Positions 35,930 through 47,700 of a stretch of DNA of 64,000 nucleotides are shown in pieces (position 1 is the stretch's first letter; each line of letters starts with the position of its first letter). The translations under genes and the position numbers were made by a program. Under the pieces are notes generated by a model. The model saw only the letters and a list, made by a program, of their open reading frames with translations, was not told the origin of the DNA and did no database searches. Source of the stretch: Cyathus striatus (Eukaryota > Basidiomycota > Agaricomycetes > Agaricales > Nidulariaceae); the NCBI GenBank assembly GCA_025738555.1, contig JAOVFP010000005.1:1860001-1924000 (forward strand), given 5' to 3'.

Positions 35930-36700
35930 TTCACACTCTCACCGGCACCCCTCAACTTCTGCCTTCTGCCCCCTGGCCTGGGCAGATAATTCCCTGTGAC
36001 AGCGCGTTTGTTCTGGGAGACGCGTAGAGCCAAGTTCAAGAGCTCCAAGGCGCGGTGTTGGATCTTTGAAGGGATGTCAGAGTCGAAGTGGGGCGCTTCG
36101 TACATCAGGAGCTGCCTCTGGTAACCTCTACGGTCCTCTATTCTTTGAGTCTGGGGAAGCCAATCCTTCCAAGATCACATTCGTCCTCGGTGACGCGTTG
36201 AGTCCAGTTCAAGAACTCCGAGGCGCGCTACTGCGTGCCTTGAATGGAAGTGGGAGCGGGGCGCTTCGTGCATCAGGAGCCGCCGCTAGCAACTTCCACC
36301 CTCTATTCTCTTGGTTCGGGGATGTCCTTGTTTTCTGGATGTCAGAGTAGAAGTGGGGCATTTCGTGCAGCAGAACTCGCTGCTGACAACCCACATTCTA
36401 TTCTCTAGGCCTGGAGAGACTATTCCTTCGAGAGCACATTCGTCCTCGGTGACGCGTTGAGTCAAGTTCAAGAACTCCGAGACGCGATACTGGGTGCCTT
36501 GAAGGAACGCGAGAGTGGAAGTGGGGCGCTCCGTGCATCAGGAGCCGCCACTGGCAACCCCTGCCCTCTATCTGTCGGCCTGGGGAGGACTTTCCTCCGA
36601 GAACACATTCGTCCCCAGAGACGCGTTGAGTCAAGCTCCGAATCAAGCGTACTAAGACGCGGTGTTGGGTACCTTAGACTCACGAAATAAGGTGTCACAC
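35930..36700. repeat. ~170-bp tandem repeat array, about four units
   Basis: CAAGTTCAAGARCTCC blocks recur at about 36031, 36204, 36463 and 36629, each preceded by GTCCTCGGTGACGCGTTGAG-type sequence. Each is followed by GGGGCGCTTCGTGCATCAGG and a CCCTCTATTCT...GGCCTGGGGA block. The interval from 36204 to 36463 contains an extra half unit. ORFs on both strands across it (for example 36066-36350 and 36468-36764) are open because unit lengths vary, not because of a recognised protein. Confidence 0.8.
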
Positions 36701-37428
36701 ATACGTGAGAGTGGAAGTGCATGAGAATGCTCCGGCGCGAGCGGTGGATATGCTGGTTTCTCAATGCTCGAAGCTGTGACTAGGAAGATGCGCTTCCATT
36801 ACCATGTGAAGAGTTCTTGGTTCCTAGAGGAAAGGTGTCCGGTGCAAGTTCCCCCGTGTACTGCTTAGACGTGGACGGGCACATGCGGGTCGCTTGGGGT
36901 TATATGTGTGGGTAGATCATATGTATGTCTACCTTATCTTCTCCGTGGTACGTGGTCTTGCTTGGCACCGATGGTAATGTTAAATACAGGATATTCTAGG
37001 GGAAGCTTGAAGTTCGAATTCGCCTGTACGGTTTGTACATAAACGATCGTCTCTACAAAATCAAATTGTGTTCCTTGCAACGTCTGCCAAGCACTTTACG
37101 CGGGAACTGAGTCAACGCCTGTCAACGCGCTGAGAATCGCGACAAATGCGACTTGTCACGGCGTCACATGTCCGTGACAGTTCGTTCAGAAGACGATGTT
37201 GGCATGCCGTACACGTTGACTCACATCACATCCCCGCCCAAATCCCGACTCCCGCCATATGGCGACATCGCACCCCGCCTCGGGTACACAACGTACCTGG
37301 CCGTTCCACCAATAAACGAGTACCCTACCGCGCATCAAATTATGGCAGGGGCGTCCTTCTGACTTGGTCATTTGTTTGGCTGCTTCTGGCAGTCTCGAAG
37401 TGGACTCCTAGGAAACACCCCCAAAATC
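36701..37428. other. Intergenic upstream of the secreted fusion gene
   Basis: No gene recognised. Overlapping ORFs on both strands at 37146-37439 lack domains. Confidence 0.4.
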
Positions 37429-37429
37429 G

Positions 37430-37435
37430 TATAAA
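37430..37435 (+). promoter_or_regulatory. TATA box of the beta-helix/GH18-like gene
   Basis: TATAAA, 14 nt before the first in-frame ATG (37444) but 59 nt before the ATG that starts a signal peptide (37489). The spacing favours the second ATG as the true start. Confidence 0.55.
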
Positions 37436-37488
37436 TTGAAGCTATGGATGCATTTCGGAATTATCGCTCCCCCTGCATCTCTTCCAAG

Positions 37489-40400
37489 ATGTTCAAACTC
37501 ACTGTACCTCTTCTTTTGCTTTATCTTTCACGTTCTTTACTTGCTGCGACTGTGGATCTTACAGCTGCCAATCGACGTCCACCTGTTAATGGGCTTCCGG
37601 ACTGGTCGAAAGTCGGATTCATGCAGGGTCAAGTTGATTTGCCCACCGACGCTGTAGTCACTCGTACCATTACCGCAGATATGCTGCGAACACAGTACGG
37701 CTTAATACCGGACGACGGTGTGGACGATACAGCAGCACTGCAGCAGGTTATCGAAGACACCCGTTCTCAGAGCCAAGCTCCGAATTATACCCTGATCCAG
37801 CTTCCTGCAGGTGACGTGTCGCGCTTCGCGACGCAACGCAAGCTTCACATTTCTTCGACTTCTGACCTTGTGCTTTTTAGGCGTTATCAATCTTTCTTAT
37901 ACTATTTATATCAACAGCAACTATGTGATCGTTCGTGGTGCTGGGAATGATCCTACTGCTGGTGGTACCCAGCTGGTTTTCAAGCCGGATTCGAATACTG
38001 TTTACGATGTTCTTACTGCCAATGGTGATCAGGTATGTACCTCTGCTGCTACTACTGTGTTGTGTGCGTCTGATGTTGTGCATAGTGGGACTTGGATGGT
38101 ATGAGTTATGCTTGGGATATTCAAACTCAAAGTAAGAATTCTTAACTATCAAACATCTATCTAGTTTACTAACGCTAGGTTTAGCTGGAAAAGTGTCCGG
38201 CTCCGCCACTAGTGGATGGTTAGTCACTTTCTCAAATACACCGCTCAGTACCACGAACTCACCTCTCGTATAGGATATGGCCCGGCCGCTCTATCTTCCG
38301 CGTTGGAAGCAAAGACATTGCACCCAAGTATACGGCAGCTGCGGCTATTGCACCTGCGAATCGCGTTGATTTCTTCTGGGGGAGCGTGAACTACCACTGG
38401 CGCATTGATGGCAAGACAAAGGGGTTCCTTGCTTCTCAGAACGCTGACATTGCGGGCTCGAAGGGTTCGAGTCGTGTTTTTATCAATAATGCTTCGGATT
38501 ATGCATGGGCTCCTGGCGTTGAAGTGTGGATTGGTATGTGAGAATGTGATTTGTAATTCATTATGCTGATCTTTCCTGGGATAGGCTCTCCTGTTAGAAG
38601 CGAAGGTATGATTGTCTAATTTACCCGTGCTTCGATACATCATCCTCATCATCCTGAAGATTACACTGATTGGGGAGTGACTGACGCCTCATACTATGTA
38701 AATGCCTATGTAAGTCTCAAGATGGTTCATTCCGTTACAGTCCTCGTTTTAATCATGCTTTTGTAGATCTACCAAGATTGGTTCACTGTTACTGCTACTG
38801 GTACAGACAGCCAGCGCGGACCATACCTCGACCTCGACCATCCTCTGCGATTCGATGTCTACGCCAACTCAACCTCAGCTAGATCGCCTGTTATGGAAGA
38901 CTCTGTATCGTATGCGAAAGTCATGGCTATCCAGGATCCTATTGTTCATGTTGGCATCGAGGACGTATACATGACCCAGTTGATTGATGGCTTTCAACCT
39001 ACGGATGGTATGAAGTTATTCTGGCTAGTTTAAGTGCAAGCTAATGTGGGATGTTTAATAGCGCAATCGAACTATGGGAATCTCAAACCTGCTGAGGCTA
39101 TGCATGTGGGTAGTGATTCCATGTTGACTGATTCCATCCCACTCATCTTGCGTAGGGGGTCGTGCTGCGATTTGCGAAAGACTGTTGGGTATGTCTGCTT
39201 CTCTCTATTGAAGAGCTACATCAGCTGATCCAGCTTAGATTCGTAATGTCAGGACTTTTATGACCGGGTCCCACCCCGTTGCTACGGAAGCTGCCCGTAA
39301 CATCCAAGTCCAAGACAGTTACTTCGATGGTTTGTGCGCATTCCTTGGAAAACCGATAGTATGAGCTGACAGCGAATGTTACCTTAGGTGCTTGGAACAA
39401 GGTATGGCATTACCTGTTTCGTCATCTGTGCACAGACTAACGTCAAACAGGGAAGTGGTGGTAATGGTTACCTTCGTGGCTCGCGCGTTTGGGACAGTCT
39501 GTTCTTCAATATCACTCAACGGTGCGTATCGCCATGAACGCCCCCATTCGTGCCTATTCTAATGCTGTAAATTCTCCTGTAGCAACCTTCGTCATTTTAC
39601 CTTCCAATGGTATGTCCACTTCACCCATATTAGGAGTCTCATTACTGATTCACCATCATGCTAGGTGCTCAATGGGAAATGTTGCCAGTTTCCTTAACAC
39701 CACCAACGATATGAACCTTCATGGTGTAAGTCTCTTCTATCCGGTCCCCCAGGAGCACTGACGAGACCATTCATTTCAGGGCTTCGAAGGTTACAACCTT
39801 CTCGAGTTGAACTATGTGGCGCCTCCTTACAGTCATCGTCCGGGAAGGTAGCTGTTGCTCCAACGATGCTACTTGGTTCGAAACTGAACACCTTTCACAG
39901 TTGCACGGAATATTGTGGAGGTGAAGGCGGTGCTTCAGAATCTGGAACTTGGTGGCCTATTTATTGGTGAGAAGATTAGCGATGGAATCGAATCCATTTT
40001 CTAACATTAAGAAGGTCCACTGGAGCAAAAGCTAGCAAATGGAGTGGTGCTACAGGTCCTCAGGTAACCCTATATGCTGTATCCACTTGTCTACTGCTAA
40101 TGAGCTCATATAGAATGTCTTCTACCGGAATTACATGATCAAGCAACCAACTGCGGACGCCGACTTTGTTGAATACACTCCAGTTAGTTGTATGGATAGG
40201 ATGAGATACCTGACGTGATTCCTCACCATGATTCAGTATTTTGCTCGCGATGGAAGCTTGAGTCGCTATATCTGGCAGTTTGGTCAAGATCGCCAGTCTA
40301 CGGCAGGCAGTCACTACCAGCATCTCGCTCTCGATAGCTGTAGCACCGGAACATGCTTGTTGCAAGACTGGCAGGTAAGTCTCTTCTATGTACAGGAGAA

Positions 40401-41905
40401 TGTCATCCCGTTCTAAGCGTCACGATAGGGCTATCAACAATACACATTCAACGTCGATCCATCCGTTGGTGTGAATGGACAGCTTCAAGACACGCATACC
40501 AGTCTCTTCCTTCGTGACGTGTCAGGTGCTTCCGGCGGGATCACAACCTTCTCTTCCATTGCAGGAAACACCTTCTGCAGAGGTGAATATGAACCTAAAG
40601 TGGTAGGATACTACCTTGCTTCGTAAGTTGTTATGCTTTGGTTTCCCTGATTCTTTTCTAACAAGTTTGGTAGCTCTGCGACTAACTCGTGCGCTGGCTT
40701 TACTCCCAACCTCATTAACACAACACCGTTCACGCATATCATTGTTCGTGTCTCGTTACCTTATGCACATTTCCTTTCAACTCATGGTACGGTTATAGTT
40801 CTCGTACGCTCAGCTCGCGACGAATGGAGCAGTTACAGTTCCTTCTGCATACGTGTCCTTGTTACAATCTATTGCTGCACTTAAGCAAGCGAAACCAGGC
40901 CTCAAGGTTTACCTAGCTGGTAAGAATTATGTTCTGCTTTCCGCTCTTGTCAATTCATTAATCATTGAATGTTCTCAGTCGGTGGTTATGGTCTGGGTGC
41001 CGATCCAAGTGCTCTTGTTGCTGTTGCCAACTCCGCTTCTGCCCGCACGAGGCTCGGTACTTCTGCACTGGCGCTACTCAACACGTACGTCTTATGATTT
41101 GTTTGGCGCATCCCAGCGAGCTCATATTTACATCTAGCTACAATCTTGATGGCGTCGATATCGAGTGGGCGACTGGCATTACCGCAAATCAGTTCAGCAC
41201 TATTGTCACTACCGTCAAAACTGCGTTCGGAACTTCAGCTGCTGTCTCCGTATCGACACCCAACGACTTTTGGAGTCTTTCTGGAGTCAATAAAGTAACC
41301 TCTCAACTCGGAGGCGCAGTAGACTTCCTCATCCTTATCACACATTCGTTTAATGCCACCGCCGCGAATCCGAACACTGCAGACAGTGTGGAGACAACTG
41401 TCAACAATGCGAAGGCTGCTGGCTTCACTTCAACCCAGATGTTATTGGGAATTCCCTTCTACGCTCGGTATGTAGGATAATTGTTTGACAACTGATCAAG
41501 TTGTGCTCAATATCCTAACAGCTCTCCTAGTAACTCGAAGACAAGTCAATGCATTGCTTCGTCAGATCTTGGACAGGGAACATATCCGTACTATGCTCTG
41601 GATTCTATCTTGAATCGCGGACAGTTTGACAACAATGCGTATACCTCTTACACCTTGGATCCCACTACGTCCTTTGCCACGCTCATTCTTCAAGATGGCA
41701 CTACGCTGACGTTTGATGGCCCGGAGTCCGTGACATACAAGACCGGATTTGCTGCCGACCTCTGCATGGGTGGTGTTTCAGGCGAGTGTTCATCAATCTG
41801 ATACCTGAACGTTGGTTCTAACTTTTGTATATAGCATTCTCCGTTGATCAAGATACGAAGTCATACAAACTTGTCGACGCTATTCGTGACGCGGGAAGCG
41901 CTTAA
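37489..41905 (+). CDS. Secreted beta-helix (pectate-lyase-3 type) + GH18-like fusion protein
   Basis: A gene of about 25 exons with introns of about 50 nt. The first exons are 37489-37810, 37881-38032, 38086-38131, 38185-38218 and 38274-38533. A signal peptide (MFKLTVPLLLLYLSRSLLA) leads into a right-handed beta-helix start, LIPDDGVDDTAALQQVIED, then VIVRGAGNDPTAGGTQLVF and many N/G-rich turns. The C-terminal part (from about 40680) is GH18-like: TPFTHII, LKVYLAVGGYGLG, NLDGVDIEWATG, VDFLILITHSFN and MLLGIPFYAR. The chitinase signature DxxDxDxE reads DGVDIEWA here, so the catalytic Glu is Ala, and the usual Y-D of strand 6 is THS. The enzyme core is therefore probably dead and may bind glycan instead. 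It ends TAA 41903-41905. The beta-helix half could still be active on an unknown polysaccharide. Domain calls are by motif reading. Confidence 0.75.
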
Positions 41906-42010
41906 GCGATTTCATTTGTGCAACGTTGGACTTTCTCTGATGGTTATATGTATTCCAATTTTCGTTTTTCATACAACACCTTGTACCTAAGTTTGTAGCT
42001 AATATACTAT

Positions 42011-43254
42011 TTATGCTGCAGCTTTCATTAACGCGGGAATGATATCAGTGGAATTGGCTCTCCACCCGTTTATCTCAGCGTTGAAGTCTACCATTTGCGT
42101 GGCGCCTATCGGGGAAGTCGTTGCCGAAATATCGTCGACGAGAATAACATCGTATCCCTTATAGTATGAACTATAATTTAAAGTTAACCAGTGAACACTA
42201 TAACAGACAGAAGCGACCCACTCAAGTAATGTTCCCCATACACACTGGTCAATGTTTACTCCACCGAAGAAGAGAGTCGTTACGCTGTTGTCTTGCAGCC
42301 ACGTCTGCATTGGAGTTCCTGGTCCCCACATTCCCGATAAACGATCTTCAAAACATAAGTTCTGTAAGCTTGAAATGCTAGAATATAAGCCAAATTACTG
42401 ACTCTTGTTGAGATAGAAATCAGTTCCTTGAGAAACTCCTTTAACTTGCTCAGCTAACAAGTCTCCCCATCTAGAGTCGCCTTAGTATTGTAGATGAATA
42501 GACAGATGCAAGCCTTACGGTTGCGCATTCCAACTTCCTCGGAACAGCAGACGACCTACTTCAATTGTCGTGTTTTTTCCAGGCGTCGTTTTCGTTGCAG
42601 GAATAGAGGGATTTGAGGACGGTACTACAATCTTACCCATATCACTTCCGAAGGATGTTTGGGACGTTCCATCCTTTGAGAATCCTTTTATAAATGCCGG
42701 TGGCATGTTAATCACTGATGGCTGCGTTAATCTTCTGGTAGACAAAATTCAGACTGAGCTTACAGTCAAATTCTGTTAATCCCCAATTGGTCCACAGGAT
42801 GGGCATTTTGGCATTTCGGAAGGCATGAATCGTATTGATCGTTGCCGCTATATTCAAGGGTATAACTAATAGTGAAAATTAAATCAAAAGAGATAAACGT
42901 ACGGACGATAGCTCTTCCTTTGGGATCTCCGTCCAAACTTTCATGGAGGAAGAAGTTTTGCATGTCAATAATAACCAAGGCCGTCTTGTTCGGCTGGACA
43001 ACTATAGGACCATCCTTCGGCATGGGAATGGTTATTGCCCCAGCATTGTTTCCCCTAGTCAACTATAACGCATATTTAATGATATGACTATTAGGCCTGA
43101 ACGAGAATACATGTGCACTTACATCCCAACCAGCCTGAAGCTTTGTCCAAGAATTGAGCGGATTTCCAAATATATTGGGATCGGATGATATGGGACTAGC
43201 CGCCTGCGAAAGCGCGATGAAAGGAATTAAGAGAGAAATGAAAGTACGGAACAT
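42011..43254 (-). CDS. Secreted isochorismatase-family (cysteine) hydrolase
   Basis: The start at 43254 gives a signal peptide (MFRTFISLLIPFIALSQAAS). An upstream in-frame ATG (43392) would bury it, so it was not used. Exons: 43123-43254, 42903-43062 (LTRGNNAGAITIP, ALVIIDMQNFFLHE with the catalytic Asp), about 42810-42858 region (RNAKMPILWTNWGLTEFD), then INMPPAFIKGFSKDG to FRGSWNAQP, GDLLAEQVKG, MWGPGTPMQTWL, GGVNIDQCVWGTL (nucleophile Cys) and SYYKGYDVILVDD to the stop at 42011. Isochorismatase-like hydrolases cleave isochorismate, nicotinamide or related amides. The substrate here cannot be told. The gene is convergent with the fusion gene ending at 41905, only about 105 bp away. Confidence 0.8.
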
Positions 43255-43601
43255 CCTGGAAAAATGCTTTGATTTTTGATCACACAGAAGAGTTTTCTGA
43301 GAATGAGGCTTGAGCCCGGTGCAAATGCAAAATATATAGCGCGTACAAAAATAAACGCGGGATGCTAGTTGCGTTGAATTTTTTTCACACATGAAAGAGC
43401 GGTCCGCATAGAAAGAAATATAAATCAGATGACAATTTACGGCGTTAGAATGTGCGAAACAACGAATGGTTTTTGGAACATAAAACTAAAATAAAGAAAG
43501 GAATCATCTTTATCTGTCCAATGGAAGAGATGGTATCTTATCTTACTGACATTAACGTTATTTACAATGCTTCCTTCGTTTACAATAACAGATAAGATAT
43601 G

Positions 43602-43787
43602 TTACTTCTGCATCTTTCTGCCTAATTTTGGAACGACGACCCACACACAACCGATCTCTCGACCTATGATCACATTGAAAAGTTCACGTTGCGTGTGCGT
43701 TGCTTTCGCCAGAACGATGTAGAGCTGGTCTAGTTTAAATGTTTTCCAGTCAGATTCCTGCCCCGCATCTTCCCACTCTACTGTAAC
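43602..43787 (-). CDS. Possible terminal exon of a small unknown gene
   Basis: An open stretch after a CTGCTAG acceptor reads TVEWEDAGQESDWKTFKLDQ, then LYIVLAKATHTQRELFNVII and GREIGCVWVVVPKLGRKMQK, stop. The amino-acid pattern looks like a folded domain. The upstream exon was not found, and the next gene (43922-44392) already has its own stop, so linkage is unclear. Confidence 0.35.
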   Translation of the reverse strand, partial: VTVEWEDAGQESDWKTFKLDQLYIVLAKATHTQRELFNVIIGREIGCVWVVVPKLGRKMQK

Positions 43788-43921
43788 TAGCAGTCAGCGT
43801 AGTCTAGAATACAAATTAACATCGTGAATAAACATACAGAACGTTGCAAATCCTATGTAAGACATGTGGGCATGGCTTCAACAAGATAGAATTACCGCCG
43901 CAAGCAAGCCACAAAGCTCTA

Positions 43922-44392
43922 TCAGTGGCAGAATTTCGAGGTAGCGAGATTCGGAAATTTGTCTCTACGTGCATAAGCACGACTTCCACTAGCAAATGAG
44001 TCCACCTCCTCTCGAAGCTTCTCTAGGTCGGCCAATTCAACAATACCTCTTGCATGAAGAGCTTGAACCAATTTGAGAACCCAGGGCACACATTCTCCAA
44101 ATTCATCATTGGCTGGCGGCGGAATATCCATTGCAGCCGCTTCAATGGTGGCTTCTGCAGTTTCCAAATGTAATGGATCTTTCGAAATACGCAACAGGGA
44201 ACTCAGAAACATATCCCCTTCGACTGGCTGCTTGCGGCGTTGGAATTGCCAATTTGGTGTAGTCGCACGATCGATACGGATATGGAACAAGGTCCCTGCT
44301 CTTGCAGTTTTTGCCAGCAGCAGTCCAATGTGGGGAGAACGTGCTTGAGTAAAACCGGCGAGGTATAAAGCTCCGGGGGTATATTCAGTCAT
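43922..44392 (-). CDS. Conserved hypothetical fungal protein (DUF6914-like?)
   Basis: Single exon, 156 aa: TPGALYLAGFTQARSPHIGL, LLAKTARAGTLFHIRIDR, ATTPNWQFQRRK, then a helical C-terminal half ending RRDKFPNLATSKFCH. The N-terminal pattern (YLA-F followed by HIGLLL, then GTLFHI and W-F) resembles small fungal proteins annotated as DUF6914. That match is from memory and not verified. No signal peptide or membrane segment is present. Function unknown. Confidence 0.6.
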   Translation of the reverse strand: MTEYTPGALYLAGFTQARSPHIGLLLAKTARAGTLFHIRIDRATTPNWQFQRRKQPVEGDMFLSSLLRISKDPLHLETAEATIEAAAMDIPPPANDEFGECVPWVLKLVQALHARGIVELADLEKLREEVDSFASGSRAYARRDKFPNLATSKFCH

Positions 44393-44753
44393 ATTAACGC
44401 GAGTCGGTAGAGGTCGTCGTGGTTCGTGTTCAACAGTCTGAGCGTGGGGAAATCAGCTTCTATTGTGCTTGGTCTTGGTGTGCGCTGTGTGTTCGTATCG
44501 GTCCACTTTACGAGGATTGCAACCTAAATTTAAAAGAGCCTGAGCAAAGCCTAAGCCAGAATTTGCAATATATATATTAGTACACAAAGAGAATAGAAAC
44601 GACAACACCGGTTACACCACTACTTTGTAACCACTACTTCGCCTACTTGTTACAGACTGAATAATACAACTATATACAAGAAATATAGAGGACTCCACCA
44701 AAGGACGTTTACATCACTCGCATGAAGTGTCTTTAGGATCTCCATGGACATGT
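44393..44753. other. Intergenic, about 360 bp
   Basis: Separates the small gene at 43922-44392 from the 3' end of the SNF2 gene. A TATATATATTA tract lies near 44570. Nothing else was seen. Confidence 0.4.
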
Positions 44754-47700
44754 TTATTTACGTGCTTTGGCCCACAATTCAGAGTTCCGTAACATGCCAA
44801 CTTGAGTTCTTTTCGGAGTGTTGGAGTTTAATGAAGAAAGTGGTGGAAGTTGCTTGAGCGGACGCGCTACTTTCGCAGCATCTTGCATAGCCGTATTTGC
44901 GACACAATTCTTTGTGAGCGCCTCGATCTCTGTGCGTTTCTGATCTTGGACCTGTTTTCGATGGAGAAAATAACGTTATGTCTCGTGTTTGTTGAAGTAT
45001 AATAGAATACTAGTGCTCACCTCGCGGATCCTGTCCTCAATGGTATCAGGAGAAATAAGGCGGAAGACGGTTACTGGGCGAGTTTGTCCCAAGCGGTGCA
45101 CTCGAGCGATGGCTTGTTCCTGAGGACACGAATATGAATAATCAATTAAGATTGATGGAAGATATAAAGGCACAAACCTCTACGTATGGATTCCACCAAG
45201 GGTCCAGGATTATGACGTTGTTACAGCAGGGAATATTCAACCCTAAATTCGTTAAGATACAGCAAGAAATAAGTAAACAAGTGTATAATCTCACCTGTTC
45301 CTCCGGCCTTTATAGAGATCAACATTACACGATATGAGTCGTCTGTGGCTATAGTAGACAAGGCTCGCTCGCGGTCCCTCTGTTTTATCTTTCCATTATC
45401 TTAGAAATACACTTATTAGAATAAAAGTGAACACAGCTATGTAGAGGCCACCTACACATAAGATGCTTGATTCCATGATCCTCAAGACACACAGAGAGTA
45501 TATTAAGGAGAGAAGTGAACGAGGACTGTGAGGTTTTGATCATATCATTGAGTAGGTATTGTGTGCATAGGACGGGCACGTACAAATATGAGGGTCTTCT
45601 CTCCCTTCTTGTCGATATCTCTCAATATTCCCAATGTTACTCTAAACTTCGAAGAGAGATATTTATCACTTCTTATTTCTTCTTCTACATCACCAGTTGT
45701 AGGTGTAAGCTCAGGTAACCCTTCCTCTTTAGCCTCCATATCGATATCGCAGCTTTAAAAAAGTCATAATTCGATGCAAAAAAGATTGTTGAAAAGACAT
45801 ACAAATTTACAGTCACATCTTCCATTTTTACGTCGGGATCGCCATCTGACTTGCCAGAAACTGCCTGAAGTGCTTTCGGAATCAGCTTTGGGTGTAAGCA
45901 TCCTGTAGTGCCAGAGCGCATATTTTAACAGACAAGAGACCGCCAGTGAGAGCGAACGCACCTTGTCTCCATCGAAGAAATCGAACTAGCACTTTTCGAT
46001 AATTTTGTGAAACAAGGTGATAGGCGTCTCTTTCTCGGGGGAGCAAAGGAACCTTCACGAGGAGATTTTCACGAGGAGGTAAAGAGATCGTAGGCCCTTG
46101 GCCCTCAATGCCTTCAATTCGGCGAGTGATGATCGTCTGCTCGATCAACGTCTGCAAGAGGAGCTTTCAGCTTCTATTAGGTAATACCATCGTGATGTCA
46201 CAACTCACTTCGGTTAAAAAATGATGGTGAATAACTTCGTCTACTGTCAGTTTCGCCTTCAATTTACGTGCGTCGCGCTCGAGCTCTCGGAAGTCCTTGC
46301 GCTGGGAATGATGTTGAAGAAGGCCCAGTGGAACTTGAAGATCGTCAACCTTATTCTGTGCAGGAGTGCCGCTCAGGAGAAGAACATTGTCTGCTTTGAG
46401 AGTAAGCAGAGCCGTAGCACTTATAGTTTGAGGGTTTCTGTGGGCATGAAATTCATCTTTGAAGCACCAACTGAATCAGCCGAAATCTTCGATTGCCATG
46501 ACATACATACCAATGACTAGGTACGTGAATGTCGTTTCATAAAACGGTGCATCGACGGCTTGGTTCCACACTTCAGAGTCCCCGTAGTCCAGTGCACGGC
46601 CGTGCTGATTCCTGATTGTATGAATATTCGCAATCTATGCCAATGACGTCAAATGAAGAGTAGAAATCTTGTAGGAACTGGTATGCACAATTATGTCAAC
46701 ATTTGTCTGCAGCCCTGTAATCGACGATATACATTAAATGAAGCTACCAGGAATGGGAATTGACTTACTCTGCCCTCTTACACTGTAGATTACTGCCTTT
46801 AAACCGAACAGTTTGGACGCATGGTTGACCCACTGCTGGTGAAGTGCCTTGTCTGCAACCACTCTGAAGCGAGTTCAATGACTTCATGCAGACGATATTA
46901 ACATAACCCTCTACTCACAGTACTGGACGACGGGGTGGCTTAGGATCATGATCGGCATACAGAAGATCCAGCTGCTTGAAGGTCTCTGCAACTACACAGA
47001 GTGCCACGTGGGTCTTACCAAGTCTTAAAGAAGAATAAGTTGACCCGTTTAGTGTAACTGCAACAAGAATCACGATACACATACCCCATCTCATAATTCA
47101 AAATTCGGCCTTGTGGAACATCTTCCAGAAACGAATCATTTTTCATGCGCATTACCTCACGAGTTACCGTCTCCCCCACTAGTTTCTCTGTGTCCAAGGC
47201 TTGGTACCATTTGAGCTCGTCGCCGCTGTCGGTGGTGTAGGTGATAAACGGTTGGCCATCGAACTCAACCTCCTTGCTCGCTAGACGAACGAGAGGAACG
47301 AGCTTGGCAGGAAGTGTCTCAAAGGTACCTGAACGTTTCTTGACCTTTTCGATCCTCGGCTCGTCTGATTCAAAGGGTGTTGATAGGGCACTCAGTTCTG
47401 GGGAGTGAAGTACAGGTTTCTTGAACACCAAAGGAACCGATGATATGGTGTGGTGAGCGGGTTCAAGCTTAACTGGAGACTGGGTACAAATTTTAGAAGG
47501 GCAACTCCATTCGGTGGATAAGGTGAACGTACTGGCTCCGGAGTTTCAAGGCCCCAGATTGAATTGGTCAACTGCGGGCGGAATTGGTCCACTGGTTCGC
47601 TTTTTCGAGGCTCACGCTAGGCATACGATCGATAGTGAGCACGAGATTCTCTTTACAACAGGGGATCCAGAAACATACCTTGACTGGGGTCGTTAAGATA

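Noticed and set aside
37444..37488. Upstream in-frame ATG of the beta-helix/GH18-like gene
   Set aside because: It lies only 14 nt after the TATA box and would put 15 polar residues before a clear signal peptide.
43255..43392. Upstream ATG extension of the isochorismatase-like gene
   Set aside because: It adds 46 residues before a good signal peptide, and TATATAG-like DNA near 43330 suggests this is promoter.
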